Origin: Pseudomonadota bacterium
Lineage (GTDB): Bacteria > Pseudomonadota > Gammaproteobacteria > Steroidobacterales > Steroidobacteraceae
Assembly: GCA_023391335.1 (NCBI GenBank)
Contig: JAEWBG010000101.1
Span: 229,293 to 293,292, forward strand
Direction of reading: 5' to 3'
Length of the DNA: 64,000 nt
Shown here: piece by piece, positions 45,689 to 54,008 of the stretch
Layout: every line of letters begins with the position of its first letter
Position numbering within the stretch: the stretch's first letter is position 1
The notes under the pieces: generated by a model
Database searches by the model: none
The model's input: the letters and a program-made list of their open reading frames with translations, nothing else
What the model was told of the DNA's origin: nothing
Position numbers and translations under genes: made by a program

Positions 45689-46429
45689 CTAGGGATTTGC
45701 GGGCGAATTCACGATGAGTTCGTACTCGACTTGCACATTCGCTGTAAATCCGAGCTGCCCGCTTTGATAACTCTGTGCCGCATCGGACCCTTCCATTCGC
45801 GCGGCGGCGACTTTGAACTGCATCGGTTGCGGCGGCGGCACGAATCCGGAGTTAGCGGAAATGACACGCGGCGCGCCCACGCGAGCACCGGCTGCTTTGG
45901 CGACGGCTTCGGCATTTGCGTGCGCATCTTCGACCGCTTTCGCGAGCGCGTCGCGTTCGAGATCACGCCGACGACTCGAGTCGAGCTGCGGATCGCCGAT
46001 CTGATTCACGCCGAGATCCACGGCGCGTTCGATCAACGTGCCGAGCTTTTCCAAGTCGCGCAGATCGACTTCGATTTGACGCGTCACGTAGTAGCCGATC
46101 AAGTTGCGTTCGCGGGCGTTGTTGTCCCAGTTGTACTCGGGCTGGATATTGATGCGCGTCGCACGGACGAGCTTCGGATCGATCTTCAGTTCGCGCGTGA
46201 GCTTGAGCACTGCATCGACGCCCTTCGCGACTTCATTGCGAGCGTCTTCCATCTTCGGCTTGCGCGCTTCGATGCCTAGTGTGACCGTCGCACGATCCGG
46301 TTCGGCTTTGACTTCGCCTTGGCCGCTCACGTTGATGCTGCGGCGGATTTCATCGGCATGAACTAGTTGCGTGCCTAACAACAGCGCCGTGGAGGCGAGA
46401 CTCGCGGCGATCCAGGAAGAGTGCTTCAC
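45689..46429 (-). CDS. SIMPL domain (DUF541) periplasmic protein
   Basis: I chose the GTG at 46429 because GGAGA lies 6-10 nt upstream and the product then starts with a signal peptide (KHSSWIAASLASTALLLG ... VHADE). The 246-residue protein has the SIMPL signature: INVSGQGEVKAEPDRATVTL, IEVDLRDLEKLGTLIERAVD and ALAKAVEDAHANAEAVAKAAG, ending in a beta strand VQVEYELIV. The fold is known from BP26/YggE-type periplasmic proteins, implicated in oxidative stress protection in E. coli; the mechanism is unclear. Confidence 0.87.
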   Translation of the reverse strand: MKHSSWIAASLASTALLLGTQLVHADEIRRSINVSGQGEVKAEPDRATVTLGIEARKPKMEDARNEVAKGVDAVLKLTRELKIDPKLVRATRINIQPEYNWDNNARERNLIGYYVTRQIEVDLRDLEKLGTLIERAVDLGVNQIGDPQLDSSRRRDLERDALAKAVEDAHANAEAVAKAAGARVGAPRVISANSGFVPPPQPMQFKVAAARMEGSDAAQSYQSGQLGFTANVQVEYELIVNSPANP

Positions 46430-46533
46430 GGGTTGTCTCCTTCGACTTAAAGCCGCGCAGGCGGCAATGATCATTGGGCAGTTCGCAGCGCTGCGAGTTC
46501 GCTGCTCGGCCGGCGAAATATTTCTTCCGGGCC

Positions 46534-47154
46534 TTAACCCAAAAGCGTACGAACCAACGTTTGTAGATCGGATCGATCGGAGCGCAGGTGCTCGCCGCGT
46601 CCGCTCACGATGGCGCACAGATCATCCGTGGCACGTTCGAAATCGTCATTCACGACGACGTAATCGAATTCTTTCCAGTGCGACATGTCTGCAATCGAAT
46701 CGCGCAGACGCCGTGCGATCACTTCCTCGCTGTCGGTTTGCCGACTGCGCAGGCGCTGTTCCAGCGCTGCGCGCGTTGGCGGCAGGATGAAAATCGATTT
46801 GTGTTCAGGCATGGCGCGGCGAATTTGCTGCGCACCTTGCCAATCGATTTCCAGCAGCACGTTCTCGCCCCTGATCAAGTGCTGTTCCACTTGCGCGCGC
46901 GAGGTGCCGTAGTGGTTGTCGAAGACCTGAGCGTACTCGAGGAATTCGCCCGCCGCGATCATGTGCTTGAACCGTTCCGGATCGACGAAGAAGTAGTCGC
47001 GGCCGTGCTGTTCGGTCGCACGTTGTTTGCGGGTTGTATATGAAATCGAGAACCGAAGTTCGGGCATCCGTTTGATCAAGGCGCGCACGAGAGAGGTTTT
47101 CCCTGCACCTGAAGGAGCGGCGATGACGAAGAGATGTCCGCGCGAGAGCTGCAT
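46534..47154 (-). CDS. gmk: Guanylate kinase
   Basis: The 206-residue enzyme phosphorylates GMP to GDP with ATP. It has the P-loop APSGAGKTS (residues 13-21), the GMP-binding segment FSISYTTRKQRATEQHGRDY, VLLEIDWQGAQQIR and FILPPTRAALEQRLRSRQTD. The length matches the family. It lies 15 nt after yicC on the same strand, the common yicC-gmk order; no rpoZ-spoT follows here. Confidence 0.96.
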   Translation of the reverse strand: MQLSRGHLFVIAAPSGAGKTSLVRALIKRMPELRFSISYTTRKQRATEQHGRDYFFVDPERFKHMIAAGEFLEYAQVFDNHYGTSRAQVEQHLIRGENVLLEIDWQGAQQIRRAMPEHKSIFILPPTRAALEQRLRSRQTDSEEVIARRLRDSIADMSHWKEFDYVVVNDDFERATDDLCAIVSGRGEHLRSDRSDLQTLVRTLLG

Positions 47155-47169
47155 TTTAAGAGGTGAACG

Positions 47170-48036
47170 CTATTCGATGTTTTGAACTTGTTCGCGCATC
47201 TGCTCGATCATCACTTTCATGTCGACGGCGGCGCGCGTCGTCTCCACATCCTGGGATTTCGAGGACAGCGTATTCGCTTCGCGATTGAGTTCTTGCATCA
47301 AGAAATCCAAGCGGCGACCGGCGGGTTCCGATGAATCGAGGACGTTGGTGACTTCGACGAGGTGACCTTCGAGCCGGTCCAGCTCCTCATCCACATCCAT
47401 GCGTTGCGCGTACAGGACCAGTTCTTGCTCGAGACGTTCTTGATCCGGCGTCACGCCGAGCTGGGAGATTTTCTCGACGATGCGCTCGCGTAAGCGTCGT
47501 GACACTTCCGGCAGTCGCGCTTTTACGGTTTGCACATTGGTGCGCATCGACGCACAGCGCGCGAGGATCAGTTCGCGAATGCGCGACCCCTCGCGATCGC
47601 GAGTGTCGTTCAATTCCTTCAGCGACTCGCGCACTAGTTGCAGCGCTGCCGCTTGAACCGGTGCAACGTCGAGTTCCGCTTCACGCACCACGCCGGGCCA
47701 GCGCAGCACGTCGAGCACGTCAATGGGCGCGCTATCGCGCACCTGGGCTCGCACATCGGTCGCGCGACGTAAGACTTCCTCCAGCAAAGCAGAGTCCAGT
47801 TCCAAGCTGCGGCGTGCTCCCGCCGCGCTCTTCAAGTACAAGTTGGCGTCGACTTTGCCGCGGCGAAGTTGTGAGCCGATCGTTTGGCGGATGTCGTTAT
47901 CGAGCGCCTTCAATTCGTCCGGCAGGCGCAGCGAGATCTCGAGGTAGCGATGATTCACTGTCCGCAGTTCGCAAATCAGCGTTCCCCACGTCTCCTGCCG
48001 CTCGCGTCGAGCAAAACCGGTCATGCTGCGGATCAT
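47170..48036 (-). CDS. yicC: YicC family endoribonuclease
   Basis: The ATG at 48036 begins the conserved MIRSMTGFARRE; six further codons upstream are open but not conserved. The 288-residue protein ends with the DUF1732 part (GRRLDFLMQELNREANTLSS, KVMIEQMREQVQNIE). YicC-type proteins are RNases acting on small regulatory RNAs in E. coli. It is divergent from the PP2C gene and precedes gmk by 15 nt. Confidence 0.93.
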   Translation of the reverse strand: MIRSMTGFARRERQETWGTLICELRTVNHRYLEISLRLPDELKALDNDIRQTIGSQLRRGKVDANLYLKSAAGARRSLELDSALLEEVLRRATDVRAQVRDSAPIDVLDVLRWPGVVREAELDVAPVQAAALQLVRESLKELNDTRDREGSRIRELILARCASMRTNVQTVKARLPEVSRRLRERIVEKISQLGVTPDQERLEQELVLYAQRMDVDEELDRLEGHLVEVTNVLDSSEPAGRRLDFLMQELNREANTLSSKSQDVETTRAAVDMKVMIEQMREQVQNIE

Positions 48037-48180
48037 GGAATCTTCTCTGGCCAATGTTTTCTGACGGATGCGACTTAAGGCAGGTTCGAAAAGTGTGCGG
48101 TCGGCCCGCCACGGGGCGTGTGCGGGGCCGGTATCTTATGCGAAACGAAACCCCTCGCGGTGCTTAAGGCAAACGCCTGC

Positions 48181-48209
48181 TTAACTGTCAGGCTGCATAA
48201 GTGTATAAA
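48181..48209 (+). promoter_or_regulatory. Probable sigma70 promoter for the PP2C gene
   Basis: TTAACT (48181-48186), a 17-nt spacer and TATAAA (48204-48209) lie 45 nt before the TTG start at 48255. The -10 is 5/6 and the -35 is 4/6 to consensus, with ideal spacing. Confidence 0.5.
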
Positions 48210-48254
48210 GCGCCGCCAACGTAACGCTGACGCCACTTCGGCCGGAGCCTGGGC

Positions 48255-49001
48255 TTGCGGATCGACTATGCAGACTTAAGCCTTGTCGGTGATCGCGAGG
48301 ACAATCAGGACCGCGTAACGGTCGCCGCGACGGACAAAGCAGCGCTCATGATCGTCATCGACGGTATGGGCGGCCATTCAGACGGCAGCCGCGCGGCCGA
48401 CACCGCGCTCAAGAGCCTGCTCGATTCTTTTCATCAGACCTCGCATCCGGTCTTCGATCCGCTGGGTTTCTTGCATATGTCGTTGAGCCGGGCACACGAT
48501 GATGTCGCGCGGCTCGGTAGCGGACAGAGTATGGATGCGCGCCCGCGTGCCACGATTGCACTGTGCCTCGTGCAGGACGGCGCCGCCTATTGGGCGCATG
48601 TCGGCGATAGCCGCATTTATCTCATTCGCCAAGGCAAAGCACTCGAGCGCACGCGCGATCATAGTCACGTCGAGTTGCTGCTACGGGAAGGCAAGATCAC
48701 GGAAGACGAAGTTGCGAATCACCCGATGCGCAATTTCGTGGAGTGCTGCTTGGGCGGCGATCCGGCCATTCCAGAAATGTCGATCGGATTGCGTCACGTG
48801 CTGGCGTCCGGCGATGTCCTGTTGCTCTGCACGGACGGCATTTGGGCGAATTTGAAAGACGACGACATTGCCGGATTCTTCCGCGACGACAGTCAGCAGC
48901 TGCGCGCGTGGTTAGAAGCGCTGGGTCGGCGCGCCGTGCAGGCGTCCTCACCCTTCAGCGATAATTCCACTGCGGCGGTGCTGCGCTGGTTGGGTAACTA
49001 G
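48255..49001 (+). CDS. PP2C-type Ser/Thr protein phosphatase
   Basis: The start is a TTG at 48255 with GGAG 7-10 nt upstream; it gives the normal family beginning (DYADLSLVGDREDNQDR). The 248-residue enzyme has the metal-binding motifs VGDREDNQD (D19), IDGMGGH (D36), WAHVGDSRIYLIR, LLLCTDGIW and FSDNSTAAVL. It would remove phosphate from Ser/Thr residues in the cytoplasm. No Hanks-type kinase is next to it. The FHA-CpaF protein at the other end of the window is a conceivable reader of the same signals, but this is speculation. Confidence 0.9.
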   Translation: MRIDYADLSLVGDREDNQDRVTVAATDKAALMIVIDGMGGHSDGSRAADTALKSLLDSFHQTSHPVFDPLGFLHMSLSRAHDDVARLGSGQSMDARPRATIALCLVQDGAAYWAHVGDSRIYLIRQGKALERTRDHSHVELLLREGKITEDEVANHPMRNFVECCLGGDPAIPEMSIGLRHVLASGDVLLLCTDGIWANLKDDDIAGFFRDDSQQLRAWLEALGRRAVQASSPFSDNSTAAVLRWLGN

Positions 49002-49002
49002 A

Positions 49003-49032
49003 ACCTATCTCAGAATCCCTTGTGAGCCGCGA
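49003..49032. repeat. ACCTATCTCAG dispersed motif, copy 2
   Basis: ACCTATCTCAGAATCCCTTG followed by TGAGCCGCGA starts 2 nt after the PP2C stop, and closely matches copy 1 at 44468-44496. It lies in the 93-nt gap before rph. Confidence 0.6.
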
Positions 49033-49094
49033 TATTTTCTCGCCGGCATAGGTAAGCTTGCTCCTCACGGCAAGCGCATTTCCTGGAATTTTTC

Positions 49095-49823
49095 ATGAGC
49101 AAACAACGTCCGAGCGGTCGCGCTCTCGATGAGCTGCGACCTACGCGCATTACGCGACACTTCACCCGTCACGCTGAAGGATCGGTGCTGATCGAGTGCG
49201 GCGATACGCGCGTGCTGTGCACTGCCAGTGTCGAGGAAACGATTCCGCCGTTTCTGCGTAACAGCGGCAAAGGCTGGGTGACCGCGGAATACGGGATGTT
49301 GCCGCGCGCCACTCACAATCGAACCCGGCGCGAAGCGGCGGCGGGTAAACAAGGCGGTCGCACACTCGAGATTCAGCGGCTGATCGGCCGCGCTTTGCGA
49401 GCCGTCGTCGATCAAAAGGCGCTCGGCGAACGGACAATCACATTGGACTGCGACGTGCTACAGGCCGATGGCGGCACGCGCACTGCGGCGATTACAGGCA
49501 GTTACGTTGCGCTTGTGGATGCAGCCAATTCTTTGGTGAAGCGCGGTGTGCTGCGCGAAAGTCCGATTCACGGTCAGGTCGCAGCGGTCTCGGTCGGTAT
49601 CTGGGCCGGCCAGCCGATTCTCGATTTGGACTATGCGGAAGATTCCGACGCCGAGACCGACATGAACATCGTCATGAACAACGGCGGCGGATTCATCGAA
49701 GTGCAAGGTACTGCGGAAGGCCATGCCTTTCGCCGCAACGAACTGGATGAGTTGCTGAACTTGGGCGCGAACGGCATCGGTCAACTGCTCGCGCGGCAGT
49801 TGGAAGCGCTCAACGCCGATTGA
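49095..49823 (+). CDS. rph: Ribonuclease PH
   Basis: The 242-residue phosphorolytic exoribonuclease trims tRNA 3' ends. It begins RPSGRALDELRPTRITRHFT and has GSVLIECGDTRVLCTASVEE, GWVTAEYGMLPRATHNRTRR (the phosphate-binding Arg cluster), LDCDVLQADGGTRTAAITG and LDLDYAEDSDAETDMNIVM. Length and motifs are complete, so unlike the truncated rph of some E. coli K-12 strains it should be active. Its stop is just before rdgB in the common rph-rdgB-hemW order. Confidence 0.96.
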   Translation: MSKQRPSGRALDELRPTRITRHFTRHAEGSVLIECGDTRVLCTASVEETIPPFLRNSGKGWVTAEYGMLPRATHNRTRREAAAGKQGGRTLEIQRLIGRALRAVVDQKALGERTITLDCDVLQADGGTRTAAITGSYVALVDAANSLVKRGVLRESPIHGQVAAVSVGIWAGQPILDLDYAEDSDAETDMNIVMNNGGGFIEVQGTAEGHAFRRNELDELLNLGANGIGQLLARQLEALNAD

Positions 49824-49831
49824 GCTTTGCC

Positions 49832-50425
49832 ATGCGCATCGTGCTTGCCACCGCCAATCCAGGGAAGCTCAGGGAATTCCGCGAATTGCTGGCGCCATTG
49901 CATTTGGAAGTGGTGCCGCTGTCTGACTTCACTCGCGAATCGGCGGATGAGACGGGTTTGAGCTTCATCGAGAACGCCATTCTAAAAGCTCGGTTCGCCG
50001 CACGGACATCGGGTCTGCCTGCGATCGCGGATGATTCCGGCCTGGAAGTCGATGGACTTCGCGGTGCACCCGATATTTATTCCGCACGTTTTGCCGGGCA
50101 GGGCGCTAGCGACGAGGCCAACCTGCAGAAGTTGCTGCAAGCCGTCGCGCCACTCGAGGCTTCTCAGCGAACTGCGCGCTATCAATGCGCGCTGGCCTAC
50201 ATGAGATGGGACACCGACGCATCGCCACTCGTATGCCAAGCGAGCTGGGAAGGACGCATCGTGCTCGAGCCGCGCGGCGCGGGCGGCTTTGGCTACGATC
50301 CGATCTTCGAAGTCGCAGGCGATACGCGCACCGCTGCGGAACTTGCGTCCGCAGAAAAGCATCGCGTCAGCCACCGTGGCAAAGCACTGCGGACCATGCT
50401 CGAGCTGATCAAAGGATCGCAATAA
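49832..50425 (+). CDS. rdgB: RdgB/HAM1 XTP/dITP diphosphatase
   Basis: I use the ATG at 49832 (MRIVLATANPGKLREF); a TTG at 49820 is possible. The 197-residue enzyme removes non-canonical purine nucleotides (dITP, XTP) from the pool. It has the substrate site TANPGKL, DETGLSFIENAILKARFAA, ADDSGLEVDGLRGAPDIYSA and GAGGFGYDPIFEV, with SHRGKAL at the end. It lies 8 nt after rph and 12 nt before hemW. Confidence 0.95.
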   Translation: MRIVLATANPGKLREFRELLAPLHLEVVPLSDFTRESADETGLSFIENAILKARFAARTSGLPAIADDSGLEVDGLRGAPDIYSARFAGQGASDEANLQKLLQAVAPLEASQRTARYQCALAYMRWDTDASPLVCQASWEGRIVLEPRGAGGFGYDPIFEVAGDTRTAAELASAEKHRVSHRGKALRTMLELIKGSQ

Positions 50426-50437
50426 GGGTACGCGGCG

Positions 50438-51631
50438 ATGACATCTGAGTTACCGCCGCTTTCGCTCTATGTGCACATGCCGTGGTGTGTGCGCAAATGT
50501 CCTTACTGCGACTTCAATTCGCATCGAGCGCCCGATGTCGTTCCGCAACGCGAATACATCAACGCACTCTTGGAAGATCTCGAACTTGATCTGACCTCGG
50601 TCGCAGGTCGGCAAGTGATATCGGTTTTTTTCGGCGGCGGCACGCCGAGCCTGTTTTCGCCGGCTGAGATTGGCGCGTTCTTGCACGGCGCACGCGAGCG
50701 CATCGGGTTCGCTGCAGGCGCAGAGATCACGTTGGAAGCGAATCCCGGCACGATCGAGCGCGGCCGTTTCGCAGGCTATCGCGATGCAGGGGTGAATCGT
50801 GTATCGCTGGGCGTGCAGTCGTTCAACGACGCGCATCTGCGTGCCTTGGGCCGCATCCATTCGGCGGGCGATGTCGATCGAGCGCTCGATGAGCTGAGAG
50901 AGGCAGGGCTCGACAACTTCAATCTGGATTTGATGTATGGCTTGCCGGATCAAAGCCGTGAGCAGGCTGCAAGCGACATCGAACGCGCGATTGCGTCGGG
51001 CCCTGCGCACATCTCGCACTATCAACTCACGCTCGAGCCGGGCACGGCCTTTCATCGCCGCCCACCTGCGCTGCCTGATCCCGATCTCATCTGGGAAATT
51101 CAGCTCGCCTCGCAACAGCGTTTGGCCGCAGCGGGGTACGGACAGTACGAAGTGTCTGCGTACGCGCGCCAGGGCCGTCACTGCGTTCACAATCTGAACT
51201 ATTGGGAGTATGGGGACTACTTGGGCCTCGGCGCGGGCGCGCACGGAAAGATCACCCTGGCCGCCGGTAGGAGCATCGTGCGTACGACGCGCATTCGATC
51301 GCCGCATCGTTATCTGTCGTCGACTGCAGCAGAAAGACTGGAGTCTCGAACTCCGGTTCGAATCGAGGAACGCGCCTTTGAGTTCATGCTCAACGCGCTG
51401 CGGCTCACGAGCGGGACCACGCAGGCGTTATTCGAGGCTCGCACGGGACAGGTTCCCGCAAGCATCGCCTCCCAAATAGACCGAGCTGAACGGGAGGGCT
51501 TGTTGGAAAGCCGGGAGGGGCGGTGGGTTCCGACGGAGTTCGGACGGCGTTTTTTGAATGAATTACAGGAGCGTTTTCTGCCGCTTGGCGAGCCCAAAAG
51601 GCGGCTCCCCACACTTCAGGTGCCGATGTGA
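50438..51631 (+). CDS. hemW: HemW, radical SAM heme chaperone
   Basis: The 397-residue protein has the radical SAM cluster motif CVRKCPYC (C17, C21, C24), with the aromatic residue between the last cysteines that marks coproporphyrinogen-oxidase-like proteins. It also has FFGGGTPSLFS, ITLEANPGTIE, VNRVSLGVQSFND, FNLDLMYGLPDQ and the C-terminal HemN-type domain (GHC-equivalent GRHCVHNLNYWEYGDYLGLG). HemW proteins insert haem into respiratory enzymes; they were formerly called HemN-like. It ends the rph-rdgB-hemW operon. Confidence 0.93.
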   Translation: MTSELPPLSLYVHMPWCVRKCPYCDFNSHRAPDVVPQREYINALLEDLELDLTSVAGRQVISVFFGGGTPSLFSPAEIGAFLHGARERIGFAAGAEITLEANPGTIERGRFAGYRDAGVNRVSLGVQSFNDAHLRALGRIHSAGDVDRALDELREAGLDNFNLDLMYGLPDQSREQAASDIERAIASGPAHISHYQLTLEPGTAFHRRPPALPDPDLIWEIQLASQQRLAAAGYGQYEVSAYARQGRHCVHNLNYWEYGDYLGLGAGAHGKITLAAGRSIVRTTRIRSPHRYLSSTAAERLESRTPVRIEERAFEFMLNALRLTSGTTQALFEARTGQVPASIASQIDRAEREGLLESREGRWVPTEFGRRFLNELQERFLPLGEPKRRLPTLQVPM

Positions 51632-51885
51632 CAGAACGCGCAAGTTCGTGAACTGGCGCACAAATTTTCCTGACAGCGAGGGGTTCGCGCAGGGCTCGCG
51701 CGCAGTTGTTATGCACACGCGGGAACTATTTTCCAGCTGGCCTAGCGTTGATGACGAATTTGCACGCGGTGCCTGAACACGCGCTTGTAACTCATTGATG
51801 CGGCAGCTAGAAATGGGGTGGCTAAAAAATGACCAATTTGGCTGTGTCACATTTTTGAAGGCTTTGCGGCACGCGTGGAGCACGG

Positions 51886-51920
51886 TCATCCACACAGTTA
51901 TCCACAGCTTTTGTGGATAA
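51886..51920. promoter_or_regulatory. Three DnaA-box-like sites, two in perfect inverted form
   Basis: TCATCCACA (51886-51894, one mismatch), TTATCCACA (51898-51906, perfect R1-type) and TGTGGATAA (51912-51920, the perfect inverse) lie within 35 nt. The last two form a 9-bp palindrome with a 5-nt loop (GCTTT). This could bind DnaA or simply fold as a hairpin. Whether it is an origin cannot be told from the sequence. Confidence 0.55.
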
Positions 51921-51974
51921 CCGAGGGCTCGCCGCACCAAACCGAAATCGCCGCGAAGACGGGTCGATTTTTTC

Positions 51975-52003
51975 TTGCCGAACCCCATTTGCATCGCTAC
52001 ACT
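51975..52003 (+). promoter_or_regulatory. Promoter for rpmE
   Basis: TTGCCG (51975-51980), a 17-nt spacer and TACACT (51998-52003) lie 47 nt upstream of the rpmE ATG. Spacing and both hexamers fit a sigma70 promoter. Confidence 0.6.
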
Positions 52004-52049
52004 GCGCGCCCTTTTCTATCTGCCCGGCGCGCTTCGAGCGCGGTGACCC

Positions 52050-52250
52050 ATGAAGCCGAATATCCATCCTGAGTACAAAGACACGCTCGTGACCTGTACC
52101 TGCGGCAACACGTTCCAAACGCGTTCCACCCTGGGCCACGATTTGCAGATCGAAGTCTGCTCCAACTGCCACCCGTTCTATACGGGCAAGCAGAAGATCG
52201 TCGACACCGGCGGACGCGTGGACAAGTTCCGCAAGAAGTACGCGCGGTAA
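52050..52250 (+). CDS. rpmE: 50S ribosomal protein L31 (zinc form)
   Basis: The 66-residue protein is the C+ type of L31 with zinc ligands C16-x-C18 (TCTCGNTF) and C37-xx-C40 (VCSNCHPFYTGK). MKPNIHPEYK and FRKKYAR are standard ends. It is a single gene with its own promoter and a strong terminator, as usual for ribosomal protein genes outside the large operons. Confidence 0.97.
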   Translation: MKPNIHPEYKDTLVTCTCGNTFQTRSTLGHDLQIEVCSNCHPFYTGKQKIVDTGGRVDKFRKKYAR

Positions 52251-52272
52251 TCGCAGCGATGATTCCGAAACA

Positions 52273-52299
52273 GGGCGCCGCAAGGCGCCCTTTTTATTT
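52273..52299 (+). terminator. Rho-independent terminator of rpmE
   Basis: GGGCGCC (52273-52279), loop GCAA and GGCGCCC (52284-52290) are followed directly by TTTTTATTT. This is a textbook intrinsic terminator 22 nt after the stop. Confidence 0.95.
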
Positions 52300-52411
52300 G
52301 TGCGAGGAACTCATTAGATAAGCGCGGTTCCAAGCTTCCAGCTCTGGCTTGTCCGTGCCTCGTTGGCAGGTTTATAACGCGAGCAGCCGCTCTTTCCTGC
52401 GGGACATCTCC

Positions 52412-53884
52412 ATGACACGTCGCTACGCATCGCAGATTGCCGCCGCACTTGCTTTGGCTGCTCTGTTGACCAGTTGTGCTTCTAATCCGGTTTCGGGCGG
52501 CCATGACCTGGTCATGCAATCGGAAGCAGGCGAGATCGCAAAGGCCAAAGAGTTGCACCCGATCATGGTGCAGCAATTCGGCGGTGCCTATGACGACCCC
52601 AAGGTTCAGGCTTACGTGAATGAAGTGGGCCAGCGGACCGCAAAGGTCAGTCACCGCCCCAATCTAGAGTACGTGTTCACCGTTCTAGATAGTGACGAGA
52701 TCAACGCCTTCACCACCGGCGGCGGCTACGTCTACATCACCCGCGGAATCATGAGTTATTTGAATTCCGAAGCGGAGCTGGCGGCCGTGCTCGGCCACGA
52801 AATCGGCCACGTCACGGCGCGTCATCCGGTACGCCAGCAAACCCAGTCGACGCTTTCGAACATTGGCGCGGTGGCGGTCGGGGTCTTGACCGGCAGCGGC
52901 GATCTGGCGGGCCTGGCGAATTACGCCGGCGCTGCATTGATTCGCGGGTACGGGCGAGATCAAGAACTCGAAGCGGACCGGCTCGGTGCCGAATACCTCG
53001 CGCGCGTGGGGCTAGCCCCGCAACACATGATCGATGTGGTGCGGCTGCTGAAGAATCAAGAATTGTTGGAGATCCAAGAGGCTCGCGAAGAAAAACGCGA
53101 ACCACACATTTATCACGGCGTCTTTGCCACGCACCCGGATAACGATCAGCGGTTAAAAGAAGTGGTTGCTGCGGCTGACAAGCTGCAGGGTACCGAGGAC
53201 AAGATCGACCCGGGCCGCGAGAAATATTTGCAGATGATCGAAGGCCTGCCGGTGGGGACCAGTCGTGCCCAAGGCGTGCTGCGCGGCAACCGTTTCTATC
53301 ACGCTGATCTCGGGCTCACGATGGCGTTTCCGAGCGGCTGGAACGTCGAGAATCAACCGAACCGGCTGCTCGCGGTTTCGCCGATGAAAGACAGCGTCTT
53401 GCAGATGCAGACCGATGCGCCTCCGCCAAATACAGGACCGAAGGAATACCTTTCGCGGCTCTTAGCAAGGCAAAGCGCGAGCCAGGCACAGTCGTTGGAC
53501 ATCAATGGTTTGCAGGCCTACACGGCAGTGGTGCGCGCCGCTCCAACTAACTTCGGCCTCGTGCCCGCACGGTTCGTCGTCATCTACTACAACAATTTGG
53601 CCTACGTCTTCATCGGCGCAAGCAAGGGCTCCTCTGGCGTTCCCTCTGCGGATGCGCTGTTCATGTCGTCGATCAAGACATTCCGCCGTTTGAAGCAGAA
53701 TGAATTTCAACTGGCGCAGCCGTTCCACATCACTATCGTCCGCGCGAAAGAAGGGACGCGCATCGAGGATCTGGCGAAGAATTCACCCATCACCAAGTAC
53801 CCCGTTGAAACACTGCGTCTGTTGAACGACCTATATCCGGACAAGGAGCCCAAGGCGGGCCAGCTCATCAAAATAGTGCAATAG
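52412..53884 (+). CDS. M48 family metalloprotease lipoprotein (BepA/LoiP type)
   Basis: The ATG at 52412 gives a lipoprotein signal with lipobox LLTSC (Cys22); the 21-codon upstream extension lacks one. The 490-residue protein has the zinc site H129-E130-I131-G132-H133 (GHEIGHVTARH) and third ligand E in RDQELEADRLGAEYL, preceded by NAFTTGGGYVYITRG. After about residue 290 a separate beta-rich domain follows, then a LysM-like end (VRAKEGTRIEDLAKNSP, LYPDKEPKAGQLIKIVQ). Like BepA it probably degrades misassembled outer-membrane proteins in the periplasm, but it has LysM instead of TPR. Zinc is inferred. Confidence 0.88.
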   Translation: MTRRYASQIAAALALAALLTSCASNPVSGGHDLVMQSEAGEIAKAKELHPIMVQQFGGAYDDPKVQAYVNEVGQRTAKVSHRPNLEYVFTVLDSDEINAFTTGGGYVYITRGIMSYLNSEAELAAVLGHEIGHVTARHPVRQQTQSTLSNIGAVAVGVLTGSGDLAGLANYAGAALIRGYGRDQELEADRLGAEYLARVGLAPQHMIDVVRLLKNQELLEIQEAREEKREPHIYHGVFATHPDNDQRLKEVVAAADKLQGTEDKIDPGREKYLQMIEGLPVGTSRAQGVLRGNRFYHADLGLTMAFPSGWNVENQPNRLLAVSPMKDSVLQMQTDAPPPNTGPKEYLSRLLARQSASQAQSLDINGLQAYTAVVRAAPTNFGLVPARFVVIYYNNLAYVFIGASKGSSGVPSADALFMSSIKTFRRLKQNEFQLAQPFHITIVRAKEGTRIEDLAKNSPITKYPVETLRLLNDLYPDKEPKAGQLIKIVQ

Positions 53885-54008
53885 ACTCCAGTGCTTACTT
53901 CCGGCCGATGAGCTTGATTCGATCTCGTCATCATGTAAGTCTGCGCGTCCCATTGCATCCGGGCGCGGGCGGTTCTGCAGCGTGTCCAAGTTTTTGCGGG
54001 ATGAGCAC

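Larger units (their letters stand above)
51632..52049. other. 418-nt gap with DnaA-box cluster before rpmE
   Basis: No gene is visible. The first 200 nt are unremarkable. Then comes an AT-richer stretch (CTAAAAAATGACCAATTTGG, and CACATTTTTGAAGG) followed by three DnaA-box-like 9-mers (see separate entry) and the rpmE promoter. The run from 51820 to 51925 is clearly more AT-rich than the surroundings. Confidence 0.6.

Noticed and set aside
50450..51307. 285-codon frame opposite hemW
   Set aside because: hemW has complete radical SAM motifs. The antisense frame is Arg-rich shadow sequence.
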